NCBI GenBank assembly: GCA_945902745.1
Contig: CAMDNE010000002.1
Coordinates: 239,159 to 303,158 of the forward strand
DNA from: Chitinophaga pinensis
GTDB lineage: Bacteria > Bacteroidota > Bacteroidia > Flavobacteriales_D > Crocinitomicaceae
Reading direction: 5' to 3'
DNA: 64,000 nucleotides
Below the pieces are notes generated by a model. That model did no database searches. It was not told the DNA's origin and worked only from the letters and a program-made list of their open reading frames with translations. This document shows, piece by piece, positions 9,544 to 19,748 of this stretch; the first letter of the stretch is position 1; each line of letters begins with the position of its first letter. The position numbers and the translations under genes are program-made.

Positions 9544-10344
9544 ATGAAAATTCTAATAGGATTATTTTTTTTATTTTCATTGAGTTCAATGTTAAGTCAA
9601 GAAAATAGAAATACACTCATAATCTATTATGGTTTCAATGAATTTGAACTTTCAAATACTGCTCAAAAACAACTTAAAACACTTTTGGAAACTGCACAAA
9701 AAGGTGAGTTTTATATTGAGAACGTAACAGCCTACACAGATTTAAATGGAGATTTTCAATACAACAAAAACTTGGCGGAGAAACGAATAAAATCAGTTGA
9801 AAAGATTATTAAATCGTATAATTTTGAAATAATCAAAAAAAATGCAGCTGGAGAAAATTATCCTAAAAATGCGCAAAACACAGAAGACTATAAATATTGG
9901 AGACGAGTAGAAATTCAATACCTTATTGTCCCACCAACGATAGTTATTCCCGATGAACCTCAAAGTCAACCCGAAACTGATTTTAATATTGAAAAAATAT
10001 CCTCTTTAAATAAAAATTCGATTGTCTTAAATATTGAATTTATCCCGGGAGAAGATGTTTTGATTGGAAACTCATTTGAAGAAATAAATAAATTATATAC
10101 GTTCCTTTCCGATAACCCTCAGGTATATGCTTTTCTTAGAGGTCATGTTTGTTGTGCCGATGATTTTGCACTTTCTTCTGCAAGAGCTCATGCTGTATTC
10201 ATGAAATTAGTTCAAAAAGGAATCGATGCTAAACGATTGAGGTACGATGGATTTAGTAATTACATTCCTGTCGTTACTCCAGAGTTAACAGATGAAGACA
10301 GACAAAAAAACCGAAGAGTTGATGTGATTTTCACAATAAATTAA
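9544..10344 (+). CDS. OmpA-family protein with double OmpA-like modules (copy B)
   Basis: A 266-residue protein with a signal peptide (MKILIGLFFLFSLSSMLSQ) and the same architecture as the gene just upstream: a degenerate OmpA-like module with an AEKRIKSVEKI helix, a proline-rich linker near residues 138-150, and a C-terminal OmpA module ending DRQKNRRVDVIF. It also carries RGHVCCAD, so the adjacent Cys pair is conserved between the paralogues. The 4-base gap to copy A indicates one transcript. Peptidoglycan binding is inferred from the family. The vicinal Cys could be a disulfide or redox site. Confidence 0.8.
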   Translation: MKILIGLFFLFSLSSMLSQENRNTLIIYYGFNEFELSNTAQKQLKTLLETAQKGEFYIENVTAYTDLNGDFQYNKNLAEKRIKSVEKIIKSYNFEIIKKNAAGENYPKNAQNTEDYKYWRRVEIQYLIVPPTIVIPDEPQSQPETDFNIEKISSLNKNSIVLNIEFIPGEDVLIGNSFEEINKLYTFLSDNPQVYAFLRGHVCCADDFALSSARAHAVFMKLVQKGIDAKRLRYDGFSNYIPVVTPELTDEDRQKNRRVDVIFTIN

Positions 10345-10364
10345 AAACTCATTATATAATACTT

Positions 10365-10372
10365 TACTTTTG
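10365..10372 (+). promoter_or_regulatory. Candidate -7 box before the BNR-repeat protein gene
   Basis: TACTTTTG matches the Bacteroidetes consensus TAnnTTTG exactly and ends 22 bases before the ATG of the following gene. No TTG stands at the usual -33 distance. Confidence 0.4.
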
Positions 10373-10394
10373 TATAGTTTAAATATTACTATAC

Positions 10395-11975
10395 ATGAAA
10401 ATTCTACTTTTAATCATTGGTTTTCTCCTTTTACACGATATTTCATTTTCTCAAAATCAAAACATTTCAAACGGTGCATATTTCGATGGAGAACCCTATT
10501 TAGTTATTGACCCATTAAATCCTCAACATTTAGTTGCAGCATGGATGGGTTTTCAATTAAGCAACAAAATAACGATCAAAACTTCTTATTCAAATAATGG
10601 CGGAACAACTTGGTCTACTCCTATTTGGCAACCCCATCAAGTTATCGACAACTCTTCTGCAGATGTATCATTAGCCTATGATTTAAATGGCAACTTATAT
10701 ATGAGCTATATTGATCACGATAATATAAATTTCTTAAATGGTGCAATTTATGTTCGTAAATCAGTTGACGGCGGATCCTCTTGGGGACCTGCTGTAGAAG
10801 CCACTTCAATAAGTGATTGCCCAAATCAAGCTTGCATTGATCGGCCTTGGATTGCAGTTGATAAATCAGGTGGAATTAATGATGGTGTAATCTATGTCAC
10901 TTCAATGAATGCCGATCAACCTACTCTTTCTTTTCCTCCCTATCATCCATACTTATCAGTGAGTACTAATAATGGAACGAGTTTCTCAAACCCAAGATTT
11001 CTAGATACATTGAACTTTTATGCTGGCAGTACAATTACACAGCCGATGCCCTCGCCTTTAGTGACGTCAAATGGAGTCTTTATGGCAATTTATCCTGCAT
11101 ATGAACCAATAAATCAAGGTCCATTCGCTCATTTATATATAGCAAAAAGTACATCCGCGGGTATAGATATTGACCAATTGGACGCTTATAGTGGAGTTGG
11201 ATCTCCTATTAGTAATACCTATTTAAAAAAGGGTTCATTATTCAAAAGTGACCCATCTGACCCAAATCACATTGCTTATTTCTTTTTAAAAGAGACAAGT
11301 GGTGATGTTGATGTTTATTTTATGGAGTCATTTGATGCTGGAACAGTATGGACAACACAAATACGAATCAATCAAGATCCATTGGGAAATAATAATTTAC
11401 AAGATTTAGTTTGGGCTGATTTTGATTCAGATGGAGATTTAGCTGTTTGTTGGAGAGACCGTAGAAATGGGATAGCGAATACATACCAAACGGGAACAGA
11501 AATTTATGGAGTCGTTCGATGGAAAGATTCAATAAATTTTTCGCCAGATTTTCCTATTTCAAGCCAGTTAGTATCTCATGATGCCGTTTTGGAAGGCAAT
11601 GGGAACGATTTTATGAATGTGAATTTTTTAAATGATACCATTTATGCTGTTTGGGGTGATGTTAGAACGGGTGTTTTAAGTATCTATTTAAATAAAATTG
11701 GGGTAATATCAGGAACAAATTCTATACAAATAATAAGTCAGGAATCGCTTTCTTCATTTAATGTCTATCCAAATCCAACTTCGGATAAATTATACTTGAA
11801 AGAAAAAATGATTGTTGATTCGTATAAGGTAATTAACGAAAATGGTCAAGAAATCATGAATGGCGTTGAATTCCCTGAATCTGGATTATCCGTTTCAAAA
11901 CTAACAAGCGGAATTTATCAAATCTTTCTTTATAGCGGTAAAGAAATCAAAATGACACTATTTATAAAAGAATAA
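10395..11975 (+). CDS. Secreted BNR/sialidase-like beta-propeller with T9SS sorting domain
   Basis: A 526-residue exported protein: signal peptide (residues 1-19), then a propeller-like body with Asp-box repeats of the SxDxGxxW type (YSNNGGTTW, KSVDGGSSWG, MESFDAGTVW), then a T9SS type A sorting domain from about residue 455 (FNVYPNPTSDKLYL to the end). Asp boxes occur in sialidases and in many non-catalytic propellers. I do not see the catalytic Arg triad clearly, so enzymatic activity is not claimed. It should be carried across the outer membrane by T9SS. The lipase gene starts 2 bases after its stop. Confidence 0.85.
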   Translation: MKILLLIIGFLLLHDISFSQNQNISNGAYFDGEPYLVIDPLNPQHLVAAWMGFQLSNKITIKTSYSNNGGTTWSTPIWQPHQVIDNSSADVSLAYDLNGNLYMSYIDHDNINFLNGAIYVRKSVDGGSSWGPAVEATSISDCPNQACIDRPWIAVDKSGGINDGVIYVTSMNADQPTLSFPPYHPYLSVSTNNGTSFSNPRFLDTLNFYAGSTITQPMPSPLVTSNGVFMAIYPAYEPINQGPFAHLYIAKSTSAGIDIDQLDAYSGVGSPISNTYLKKGSLFKSDPSDPNHIAYFFLKETSGDVDVYFMESFDAGTVWTTQIRINQDPLGNNNLQDLVWADFDSDGDLAVCWRDRRNGIANTYQTGTEIYGVVRWKDSINFSPDFPISSQLVSHDAVLEGNGNDFMNVNFLNDTIYAVWGDVRTGVLSIYLNKIGVISGTNSIQIISQESLSSFNVYPNPTSDKLYLKEKMIVDSYKVINENGQEIMNGVEFPESGLSVSKLTSGIYQIFLYSGKEIKMTLFIKE

Positions 11976-11976
11976 G

Positions 11977-13209
11977 TTGAAATCAATCTTAGTTTTCCTG
12001 TCTTTATTCTCATGGATTTTTGTTTTTTCTCAACGTGATTCAATATCAAAATTTTCATTTTCTATTCCGAAATATGAAATAAATTGCATGACTCATTTCA
12101 ATGCAAAAGCAGTTGGAATAGATCCTGTAAATGCGTTCATACTTGCAAAGATGAATGAACTCATGTATCCTGAACGATTAGATTATCAAATTCGTTATTT
12201 GCAAAACAATTCAAAGGTACTTGATTCATTGCCTTCAACAAATTACCTAAAAACATATCCATTAATTAATAATTCAAACTTTAAATTTGCTTTTGAAAAA
12301 CGATTAAATCACTATTTCACAAGTGATTCCTTATCAAAAAAAGCTGAGTTTTACTTTATTGAAAAACCAATTTTGGATACATTTAATTTTCTAGGATTGA
12401 CTTCCATTAAAGGATATGATCCTGAAATAATTATTATTAATCATAACGATTTAGTGCTGATTCTATTTCGGGGAACAGATGATGTGAACGAAAATCGTTT
12501 TGCAGAATGGAGAGGTACCGATTTTAGTATTTCCAAAGTTAAAACTGACTCAATACTTAACTATTCAAAAGTTCACAAAGGTTTTTGGAACAGTTTTGAT
12601 ATTGTAAAAGCCGATTTAATTAAACTCTTAGATTCTTTAGACGCAAAAAATAAAAACATTTGGATTTCTGGCCATAGTTTAGGTGGCGCAATGGCTATTT
12701 TGACGGGTGTTTACCTCGAAAAGAGCAATTTTACAGTTACCAATATATACACCTATGCTGCTCCTCTTGCAATTGGTGATAAAAATTTCGCGGAATTAGG
12801 TAGTAAAGTTTTGTTAGATAAAATTCAACGATTTGAATATTATTTAGATCCAGTTTCCATCCTTTGGGCGCCAGGATATTCTGCTTTTGGTCAAAGAAAT
12901 TGGATTGATAATGCTACAAAGTCAAATTACACTTTTTACCCAAATTGTGGTGAACGCTATTATTTTCATCGACCTTTTGAATTCAGAAGTAGGTCATTTT
13001 CTACCAAAGAAAAACAAGAGATTGCTCGAGTAAAACGAGAAAAATTGTCGAGTAGTGTCTTCAAAATTCCTATTAAATTATTTTATCACAATACACAATG
13101 GTATGTAAAAGGGACTTATCTACTTATTCCTAAGGAATTAAGAACAAGTTTACCAAGAGTTGACGATAGCTTCCCATTCATTTATTATGGTTGGAATCAA
13201 GCAAAGTGA
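11977..13209 (+). CDS. Exported class 3 lipase-like alpha/beta hydrolase
   Basis: A 410-residue protein. The start is TTG, chosen because a complete signal peptide (MKSILVFLSLFSWIFVFSQ) begins there and no ATG precedes it. The nucleophile elbow GHSLGGAMA near residue 233 and the preceding VHKGFWNSF block match the class 3 lipase family (Lipase_3), with Ser in GHSLG as predicted nucleophile. A following Asp and His are expected in the region around YLDPVS and YYFHRPF. Substrate unknown. The 1-base gap to the upstream BNR protein suggests translational coupling and a shared role in extracellular degradation. Confidence 0.85.
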   Translation: MKSILVFLSLFSWIFVFSQRDSISKFSFSIPKYEINCMTHFNAKAVGIDPVNAFILAKMNELMYPERLDYQIRYLQNNSKVLDSLPSTNYLKTYPLINNSNFKFAFEKRLNHYFTSDSLSKKAEFYFIEKPILDTFNFLGLTSIKGYDPEIIIINHNDLVLILFRGTDDVNENRFAEWRGTDFSISKVKTDSILNYSKVHKGFWNSFDIVKADLIKLLDSLDAKNKNIWISGHSLGGAMAILTGVYLEKSNFTVTNIYTYAAPLAIGDKNFAELGSKVLLDKIQRFEYYLDPVSILWAPGYSAFGQRNWIDNATKSNYTFYPNCGERYYFHRPFEFRSRSFSTKEKQEIARVKREKLSSSVFKIPIKLFYHNTQWYVKGTYLLIPKELRTSLPRVDDSFPFIYYGWNQAK

Positions 13210-13324
13210 AACACCCACTCTTTTATTCGAATTATATTAATCCTAAAATTGATAAATTTGATTTTTGTTGTGATAACCAAAATCTTTTTGTAAATTACCC
13301 CATGAATCTAACCATTCACTGAAA

Positions 13325-14467
13325 ATGTCCATCAATCGATCATCCATATTTTTGGAAGTTATTGAAAGCTTGTCCAAAAGCCCTTACATCAATGAAGGAG
13401 ATGACCTTTCTATGGCCAAAGAAATTCTTTATAGTGCTACAAATTTCCTGAAAATTTCTAGAGCTAACTCTTGGATTATGAACGAGGATTCAAGCAGTCT
13501 TAATTGTTTATTGGCATACGATATAAAAACTGATTTATATAATAGTGACGGTGAATTAAATGCTTCTGATTTGCCCTATTGGTTTAATCACATTAATAGA
13601 AATGATATCATCATAAGTTCTGACGCAAGAAAAGAACCTTTCAATAAAGAATTATTAGATAGTTATTTGATTCCATTGAATATCTATTCAATGATGGAAG
13701 TCCCAATTCTTTCTGGCGGTAAGCTCAAAGGAATTGTTTGTTTTGAAAATACTGAAAATTTAAGAGAATGGTCAAATGACGAGCAACATTTTGCTCTCGC
13801 GTTAACTCAACTTCTTACATTGACACTTGAAACAAAAGAAAAAAATATTTATCGAGACGAACTAGAAAAATTGGTGAAGGAAAAGACAGTATTAATCGCT
13901 GAAATTAATCACCGTGTAAAAAATAATTTAGCTGTTATAACGGCATTGATCCGAGCAGAGTCTAATCGTTCAAAAGACGCGTATCATAAAGATCTCTTTG
14001 ATAATTTATTATCAAAATCAATTTCCTTATCAACATTACAAAGCTCTATTTATCAGTCACATAACTACAAAGAAGTTAATTTTAGTGAATTTATAAAGAC
14101 TTTGATAAGTAATCTGAATGACACGTATGGACACAATTTAAATGTTCGCTTGAATCTTAATTTGAATGAATTAAACGTTGATGTTTTAAATGCTATTCCA
14201 TGCTCTTTGATTTTAAATGAAATCTTTACGAATGCTTATAAATACGCTTTCAAAGTAGGAAAAGAAAATACCTTATATGTGGATTTATCAATTAACGAAG
14301 TTGATAAAATTCAAATTATCATTAAAGACAATGGACCAGGGTTAACAGAAGATTATAAATCAATCGGAACTGGATTTGAATTAATTGATGGATTAACAGA
14401 ACAGATTGATGGCGATCTTGAAGTTAATACTTCGAATCAAGGAACAGAAATTATTTTGACCTTTTAA
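13325..14467 (+). CDS. Soluble GAF-domain sensor histidine kinase (HisKA_2 type)
   Basis: A 380-residue protein. Residues about 10-175 form a GAF-like sensor domain with no membrane segment, followed by a short coiled linker. Then comes the phospho-acceptor helix EINHRVKNNLAVI (His in the HRVKNNL box), which marks the HisKA_2/HWE-related subfamily. The ATPase domain shows the N box (ILNEIFTNAYKYAF) and the G1 box (IKDNGPGL). It should autophosphorylate on the His in response to an internal signal. No response regulator lies next to it, so it is an orphan and its partner is unknown. Confidence 0.9.
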   Translation: MSINRSSIFLEVIESLSKSPYINEGDDLSMAKEILYSATNFLKISRANSWIMNEDSSSLNCLLAYDIKTDLYNSDGELNASDLPYWFNHINRNDIIISSDARKEPFNKELLDSYLIPLNIYSMMEVPILSGGKLKGIVCFENTENLREWSNDEQHFALALTQLLTLTLETKEKNIYRDELEKLVKEKTVLIAEINHRVKNNLAVITALIRAESNRSKDAYHKDLFDNLLSKSISLSTLQSSIYQSHNYKEVNFSEFIKTLISNLNDTYGHNLNVRLNLNLNELNVDVLNAIPCSLILNEIFTNAYKYAFKVGKENTLYVDLSINEVDKIQIIIKDNGPGLTEDYKSIGTGFELIDGLTEQIDGDLEVNTSNQGTEIILTF

Positions 14468-16054
14468 CTATTTTAATTCAAACAACACATCTACAAAAGG
14501 ATCCAATTTCCAGGATTTCACTGAACTTGGAGTTTCAAATTTCACAACTTCATTTTTCTCATTCACTTCTATTACCTTAAGTATTTTCTTACCATTTTTC
14601 AAAGTCAATTCGACTGTTATTGGAAATGTAAAAAGAAGATCTGTTTGTGTTTGTTGTAAAACAAAACATATACTTTTTTTAGAAGCTTTTCCTTGAATTG
14701 AAAGAACGGGATGTCCTGAATTATATAACCATTGCTGAAAAAACTGATCCAAATCTACCCCACTAACCTCTTCCATTACAAATTGAAAATCTGTTGTTGA
14801 AGCATTTGATAAACGGTATTCTCTGTAATAGGCAATTACGCCATTTTTAAAAAGCTCATCTCCCAATTTTCGGCGAAGCATGTGTAATACCCAAGCGCCT
14901 TTTTGATAAGAATTAGGATTCAATAAATCCATCAAATCAGTATAACTTGTGTCTACAATTGGGTGATTGTAATTCTTTGTAAATTGGATAACTTTAGATC
15001 TGTCCTTTTGTAATTGTGCTCTAAAAGCATCTTTACCCTTAACTTCTTCAATGTATAAATTAGTGAAATACGTTGCAAAACCTTCACTGAGCCAAATGTC
15101 TTTCCATTCCTTTTCAGTTGCTGAATTCCCAAACCATTGGTGTGCGATTTCATGAACTAACAATGTTTCGCAAGTCCGTTTACCATTTATCGCATTTTCA
15201 TCATAAAAAATACAACCAGCATTTTCCATTCCACCAAAACGAGTAGTTGATTGTACATTTGCTAATTTTTCATATTCATATTGACCTAGATAAAACACAA
15301 AGAAGGGCATGATTGACGTTGCCATTTCAAAATCATAAAATCCATTTTGTTCATTTTCTGGATACACCCAAGAGCTCAAACTTACACCAGCAGAAGAAGC
15401 TAAATTTTGTATTTTAAAATCAGCAATTCCAACCACCATTACTTTTGTAGGTAGAGGAACTGTTGAACTATATTCATAAATATCGTCTATTTTATTTTCA
15501 ACTCTTTTACCAATGAATTCACCATTCGCTATGACTTGATAATGGTTTGGAGCTTGAACAGAAAATTGTACTGTTGCCTTATCAGAAGGGTGATCCACAC
15601 AAGCAAACCAATTGTGTGCCCTATTTGGCCAATTATCTCCGAAAAAAGTTCGATTCCCATACTTGTTTTCACCAATCACTAATCCATCAATCGGAATTCC
15701 ACTGAAAACAATTTTCAATTCAATTTCCTTCTGGGCATTTGGTCTTAAGTTGTCGATGATCAACTTATCATTTTCGTGTTTAAATTTAATTGGGAAATTC
15801 CCTTCAAAAATACTTTCTACAGCCATTCCTTTTCCTTCGGAATTTAAAGATGTTAAATCCAAACTAATATTTTTAGTATTATCTAACCTTTCCAATAAAA
15901 TCAACTCTTTTGCCTCAATTCGATTGGTTGAATCATTGACTTTTAATTCAATTGCATAATGTTTTATATCAATAATTGAAAACTGATCGTTGGTGACTTG
16001 AGCAGAAATAACAAAACAAATTGAAAAAAACAGCGATATCATGAATAGTTTCAT
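14468..16054 (-). CDS. M1 family aminopeptidase, exported
   Basis: The start is placed at the ATG at 16054, which gives a proper signal peptide (MKLFMISLFFSICFVISAQ) and 528 residues. An in-frame ATG at 16105 would put 17 extra residues in front of it. The exopeptidase motif GGMENAG and the zinc motif HEIAHQWFGN, followed after 18 residues by WLSEGFATYF (third ligand Glu), are complete, so an active zinc aminopeptidase is predicted. It is shorter than classic M1 enzymes (about 600-900) and lacks most of the C-terminal helical domain. Its end abuts the histidine kinase stop, the two genes being convergent. Confidence 0.92.
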   Translation of the reverse strand: MKLFMISLFFSICFVISAQVTNDQFSIIDIKHYAIELKVNDSTNRIEAKELILLERLDNTKNISLDLTSLNSEGKGMAVESIFEGNFPIKFKHENDKLIIDNLRPNAQKEIELKIVFSGIPIDGLVIGENKYGNRTFFGDNWPNRAHNWFACVDHPSDKATVQFSVQAPNHYQVIANGEFIGKRVENKIDDIYEYSSTVPLPTKVMVVGIADFKIQNLASSAGVSLSSWVYPENEQNGFYDFEMATSIMPFFVFYLGQYEYEKLANVQSTTRFGGMENAGCIFYDENAINGKRTCETLLVHEIAHQWFGNSATEKEWKDIWLSEGFATYFTNLYIEEVKGKDAFRAQLQKDRSKVIQFTKNYNHPIVDTSYTDLMDLLNPNSYQKGAWVLHMLRRKLGDELFKNGVIAYYREYRLSNASTTDFQFVMEEVSGVDLDQFFQQWLYNSGHPVLSIQGKASKKSICFVLQQTQTDLLFTFPITVELTLKNGKKILKVIEVNEKNEVVKFETPSSVKSWKLDPFVDVLFELK

Positions 16055-16224
16055 ACGAAGGATAATTTTAATGCATAAATACTCAAAAAAACTTACATAC
16101 TCCATTAATTTCCTCCTTCTCTATATCTTTTTTACTTAATCCGTTTAGCAAACCAATAGTTGAAAATTTTCGAGCAATTCAATTTAAATTTGTTTCTTAT
16201 TTTTAGAACGTTAAAACTAAAAAA

Positions 16225-19200
16225 ATGAAAAAAATAGTTGCAATTTTGATTGTTGTTTTGTGCTTAATTTCCTCGCAAATTTCTGCTCAGCAAATGAATA
16301 AACCCTCTTCTTTGGAAATAGCACAACTTCCGTTATGGGCTCAAACCATGTATGGAAACAACCCAAATATTTTTGAAGTAGATGAATTATACAGAAATTA
16401 TTATTCATCCAATTTATTTGAAAAAAGTTATCATACACAATATTACAAGCGTTGGAGAAAATCTGTCAATAATAGAATTGATGAAAATGGTTTCCCTATC
16501 GCATATTCTGATGATGAGTTACAAGCAATTCGAGAAAATTATATTTCTAAACAATCACATGAAAAATCTTCGAATTGGTCATCTGTAGGCCCATATCATA
16601 CTCAACAAGATTTAGGTGGCTTGGGGAAACGTCAGACAAATGTATATTCCATTGACCAGTGTTTAGGAAATACTAATATTATGTACTTAGGTACAGAACC
16701 AGGTGAAGTATACAAAAGTCTTGATGCAGGTGTAAATTGGTCAACTGTTTCAATGACCATGGATTTTGGAAGCGGTGTTACAGCTATTGAAGTACACCCA
16801 ACTAATGGCGATATTGTTTTTGCTGGGGGGAATTACGGTGTTTTCAGAAGTATCGATGGAGGATCTAGTTGGACAAATGTTTTACCGCAAACGAATTTGA
16901 ATGTCAATGAGATATTAATCAATCCAGCAAACGACCAAATTATATTGGCAGCAACGGATAAAGGTTTATATCGTTCAATAAATGGCGGAACAACGTTTAC
17001 ACAATTATACACCCAAAAAGCATACGACGTAAAATTGAATACCGGAAATAACAACATCGTGTACATGTTAAAGAATAATCCAGCCTTAATTATTTGCGAA
17101 TTTTATAGCTCTTCAGATATGGGGGCAACATGGAACATTCAAAGTACCGGTTGGTATTCTTCAACTGATGCTGCACGAACTGATGGTGGTGGTCGTATTG
17201 CTGTTTCAAATGACGATCCAAATCGCGTTTATGCCTACCTAATTGGTGAAGCTAAATTAAATGATTATGGTTTTATTGGCGTTTTTAAAAGCAATGACGG
17301 AGGTACTTCTTGGTCTTTACCGAACACTCCAACGGGAGGTCCATATACCGCTTCACATTTAAATTTAGCTTATGGAGGTCCAACGTGGACCTATCACCAA
17401 GGATTTTATAATTGTGCCATTGTTGCCTCTCCCACAAATGCAGATGAAATCATTGTAGGCGGTTTGAATCTCTATAAATCATTAGATGGTGGCGCAACTT
17501 TTACCGCTTTAGGTGGTTATGTTGGTGGACCATTAGATATGCATGTCGATAATCAAGATTTTAGATCCATAAATGGCAACACTTGGATTACCACAGATGG
17601 AGGAGTTTATTTATCTACAGATTTTTACACTACGCAACCAACATTCAAAATGGATGGAGTACATGGCTCTGATTATTGGGGATTTGGGAGTGGATGGAAC
17701 GAGGATGTTTTAGTTGGTGGTTTGTACCACAATGGCAATATTGCATACAATGAAAGTTATGGTGGTGGTAATTTTTTATCACTTGGAGGTGGTGAAGCTC
17801 CAACGGGATATGTTAATCCAGGAAATAATCGCAAAACATATTTTTCAGATATTGGTGGCTATGTAATTCCAGTAAATATTACTGATCCATTGGTTTATTT
17901 TTCAATGGGAATGAGTCCAAACGAAAGTTATTATGCTTCAGAATCAAGTGAAATGGAATTCCATCCAAACTGTTACAATATCGCCTATTTAGGAAAGGAT
18001 AATAAACTTTGGAAAACTACGGACGGTGGTGGATCTTACAATCTTGTTCATACTTTTGGTTCTTCAGCCAATGATGTTGTAAATTATATTGAAATTTCAT
18101 CCTCTAATCCTGATGTGATTTATCTTAATCAACGTCCTTCTGCTGGTTCGACTGGTTTACTTTGGAAAACTACAAATAATGGAGTTTTGTGGAATCAAAT
18201 AACAATTCCTACTGGAAATAGTCGAATTATGCAACTAACCATAAACCCCTTAAATGAAAATGAAATTTGGATAGCTTACACCAGTGGTTCAAATGGCAAT
18301 AAAGTCTATCATTCCATTAATGGTGGCTCATCATGGACAAATATTACAACGACAATTTTAAACAATGAAAGTATTCAATCGTTGGTTCATATTGCAGGAA
18401 CAAATGGTGGAATTTATGCTGGAACAGGAAGAGGTGTTTATTATGCGAACAACATTTCTCCATGGGTGATTGACAATAGCGGATTGCCAACTTATGTTAG
18501 CACAACAAGTCTACGTCCATTTTACCGCGATGGTAAAGTTAGAATGGCATCTTATGGTAAAGGAATTTGGGAAAGTAACCTAAACGAACAACCAGCTTTA
18601 CCAATTTGTCGCATGACAGTTGATAAATTAGAACAAACTGTTTTCTGTGAATTAGACTCCTTTTATTTTGAAGATTATTCTTTCTTGAATCATACGAATG
18701 CAACGTGGGCTTGGGTATTTCCAACAGGATCGCCGGCTAATTCATCTTCACGAAATCCTTCGGTACTTTTTTCAAACCCAGGTATACATTTAGCTGTTCT
18801 AACAATTACAGATCAATTTGGAAACACCGATCAAGATTCTCTATATGTGACTGTTACAAACTACCTCGCTCCTACTTTTGTTGATGAGGATTTTGAAAGT
18901 ACATTTTTACCAAATGGATGGTTTTTAACAAATCCAGATAATGGAGGTCAATGGTCACTCAATAGCAGTTATGGAGGCTACGGAACTTCCTCTCAAAGTG
19001 CTGTTTTTGACAATTATGGCATCGACTCGCAAGGTAGCTATGACGATATGAATATTGCACTAAACACATTAGCAATGTCAGATTTACAGTTGACATTTGA
19101 TGTTGCATATGCGCCTTATGGCGGTCAATATTCAGACACCTTGGATATAATGGTTTCAACAGATTGTGGAACGACTTTCAGCCAAGTTTATTCAAAAGGT

Positions 19201-19641
19201 GGAACAACACTGGCAACAGCTCCGACAATTGGATCTAATTTTTATCCAACAGCAACAGAATGGAGAACAGAATCAATTGATTTGTCTAGTTATGTAAATT
19301 TTGACAAAGTGATTATTGCATTTAGAAATTGGGGACATTTTGGTAATACCATTTATATTGATAATATCAATATTTTGAATGATCTAAAAATAGATGAATC
19401 AAACACAAACAATTTTGAAATGTACCCGAATCCAATTTCTTCTGGTTGTATACTACATTTAAAAGGAATTGAAAATGGTTCTAAAATAAAGATACTTGAT
19501 AATCAAGGGAAAGTAGTTTTTAAAAGCTCATCTATTAGTGATGAAAAAATCACTCTTCCAAATCAATTAAATTCTGGAGTTTATTGGATTAATGTTGAAA
19601 CTGTGAAGACAATTTGGAACAAAAAAATTGTTGTTAATTAA
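16225..19641 (+). CDS. Large secreted BNR/sortilin-like propeller with PKD and T9SS domains
   Basis: A 1138-residue exported protein. After the signal peptide (to about residue 22) come many Asp-box repeats of a VPS10/sortilin-like propeller (KSLDAGVNW, RSIDGGSSW, RSINGGTTF, KSNDGGTSW, KSLDGGATF, HSINGGSSW). A PKD domain lies around residues 790-880 (WAWVFPTGSPANSS, VLTITDQFGN). Next comes a choice-of-anchor J/MAM-like domain beginning DEDFESTFLPNGWF, then a type A T9SS sorting domain from about residue 1065. No catalytic residues are recognised. It is probably a surface or released adhesin or protein-binding scaffold. It is monocistronic, with a strong terminator downstream. Confidence 0.88.
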   Translation: MKKIVAILIVVLCLISSQISAQQMNKPSSLEIAQLPLWAQTMYGNNPNIFEVDELYRNYYSSNLFEKSYHTQYYKRWRKSVNNRIDENGFPIAYSDDELQAIRENYISKQSHEKSSNWSSVGPYHTQQDLGGLGKRQTNVYSIDQCLGNTNIMYLGTEPGEVYKSLDAGVNWSTVSMTMDFGSGVTAIEVHPTNGDIVFAGGNYGVFRSIDGGSSWTNVLPQTNLNVNEILINPANDQIILAATDKGLYRSINGGTTFTQLYTQKAYDVKLNTGNNNIVYMLKNNPALIICEFYSSSDMGATWNIQSTGWYSSTDAARTDGGGRIAVSNDDPNRVYAYLIGEAKLNDYGFIGVFKSNDGGTSWSLPNTPTGGPYTASHLNLAYGGPTWTYHQGFYNCAIVASPTNADEIIVGGLNLYKSLDGGATFTALGGYVGGPLDMHVDNQDFRSINGNTWITTDGGVYLSTDFYTTQPTFKMDGVHGSDYWGFGSGWNEDVLVGGLYHNGNIAYNESYGGGNFLSLGGGEAPTGYVNPGNNRKTYFSDIGGYVIPVNITDPLVYFSMGMSPNESYYASESSEMEFHPNCYNIAYLGKDNKLWKTTDGGGSYNLVHTFGSSANDVVNYIEISSSNPDVIYLNQRPSAGSTGLLWKTTNNGVLWNQITIPTGNSRIMQLTINPLNENEIWIAYTSGSNGNKVYHSINGGSSWTNITTTILNNESIQSLVHIAGTNGGIYAGTGRGVYYANNISPWVIDNSGLPTYVSTTSLRPFYRDGKVRMASYGKGIWESNLNEQPALPICRMTVDKLEQTVFCELDSFYFEDYSFLNHTNATWAWVFPTGSPANSSSRNPSVLFSNPGIHLAVLTITDQFGNTDQDSLYVTVTNYLAPTFVDEDFESTFLPNGWFLTNPDNGGQWSLNSSYGGYGTSSQSAVFDNYGIDSQGSYDDMNIALNTLAMSDLQLTFDVAYAPYGGQYSDTLDIMVSTDCGTTFSQVYSKGGTTLATAPTIGSNFYPTATEWRTESIDLSSYVNFDKVIIAFRNWGHFGNTIYIDNINILNDLKIDESNTNNFEMYPNPISSGCILHLKGIENGSKIKILDNQGKVVFKSSSISDEKITLPNQLNSGVYWINVETVKTIWNKKIVVN

Positions 19642-19698
19642 AATAACAAATTAGAGATAGAGGTTAGAGATAGAAAAATACCTTACCTTGATTTTCAT

Positions 19699-19734
19699 AA
19701 AAAAACCGTTCGGCAGCTGACTTGCGGTTTTTTT
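19699..19734. terminator. Bidirectional terminator between convergent genes
   Basis: AAAAAACCG and CGGTTTTTT form the ends of an interrupted hairpin around a CAGCTG centre, with A and T tracts on the two sides. It serves the BNR/PKD gene on the plus strand and probably the Tubby-like gene on the minus strand. Confidence 0.65.
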
Positions 19735-19748
19735 CATGAAAATATATC

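Noticed and set aside
10395..11975. Functional sialidase
   Set aside because: Asp boxes alone do not show activity, and the catalytic Arg, Tyr and Glu set could not be located with confidence.
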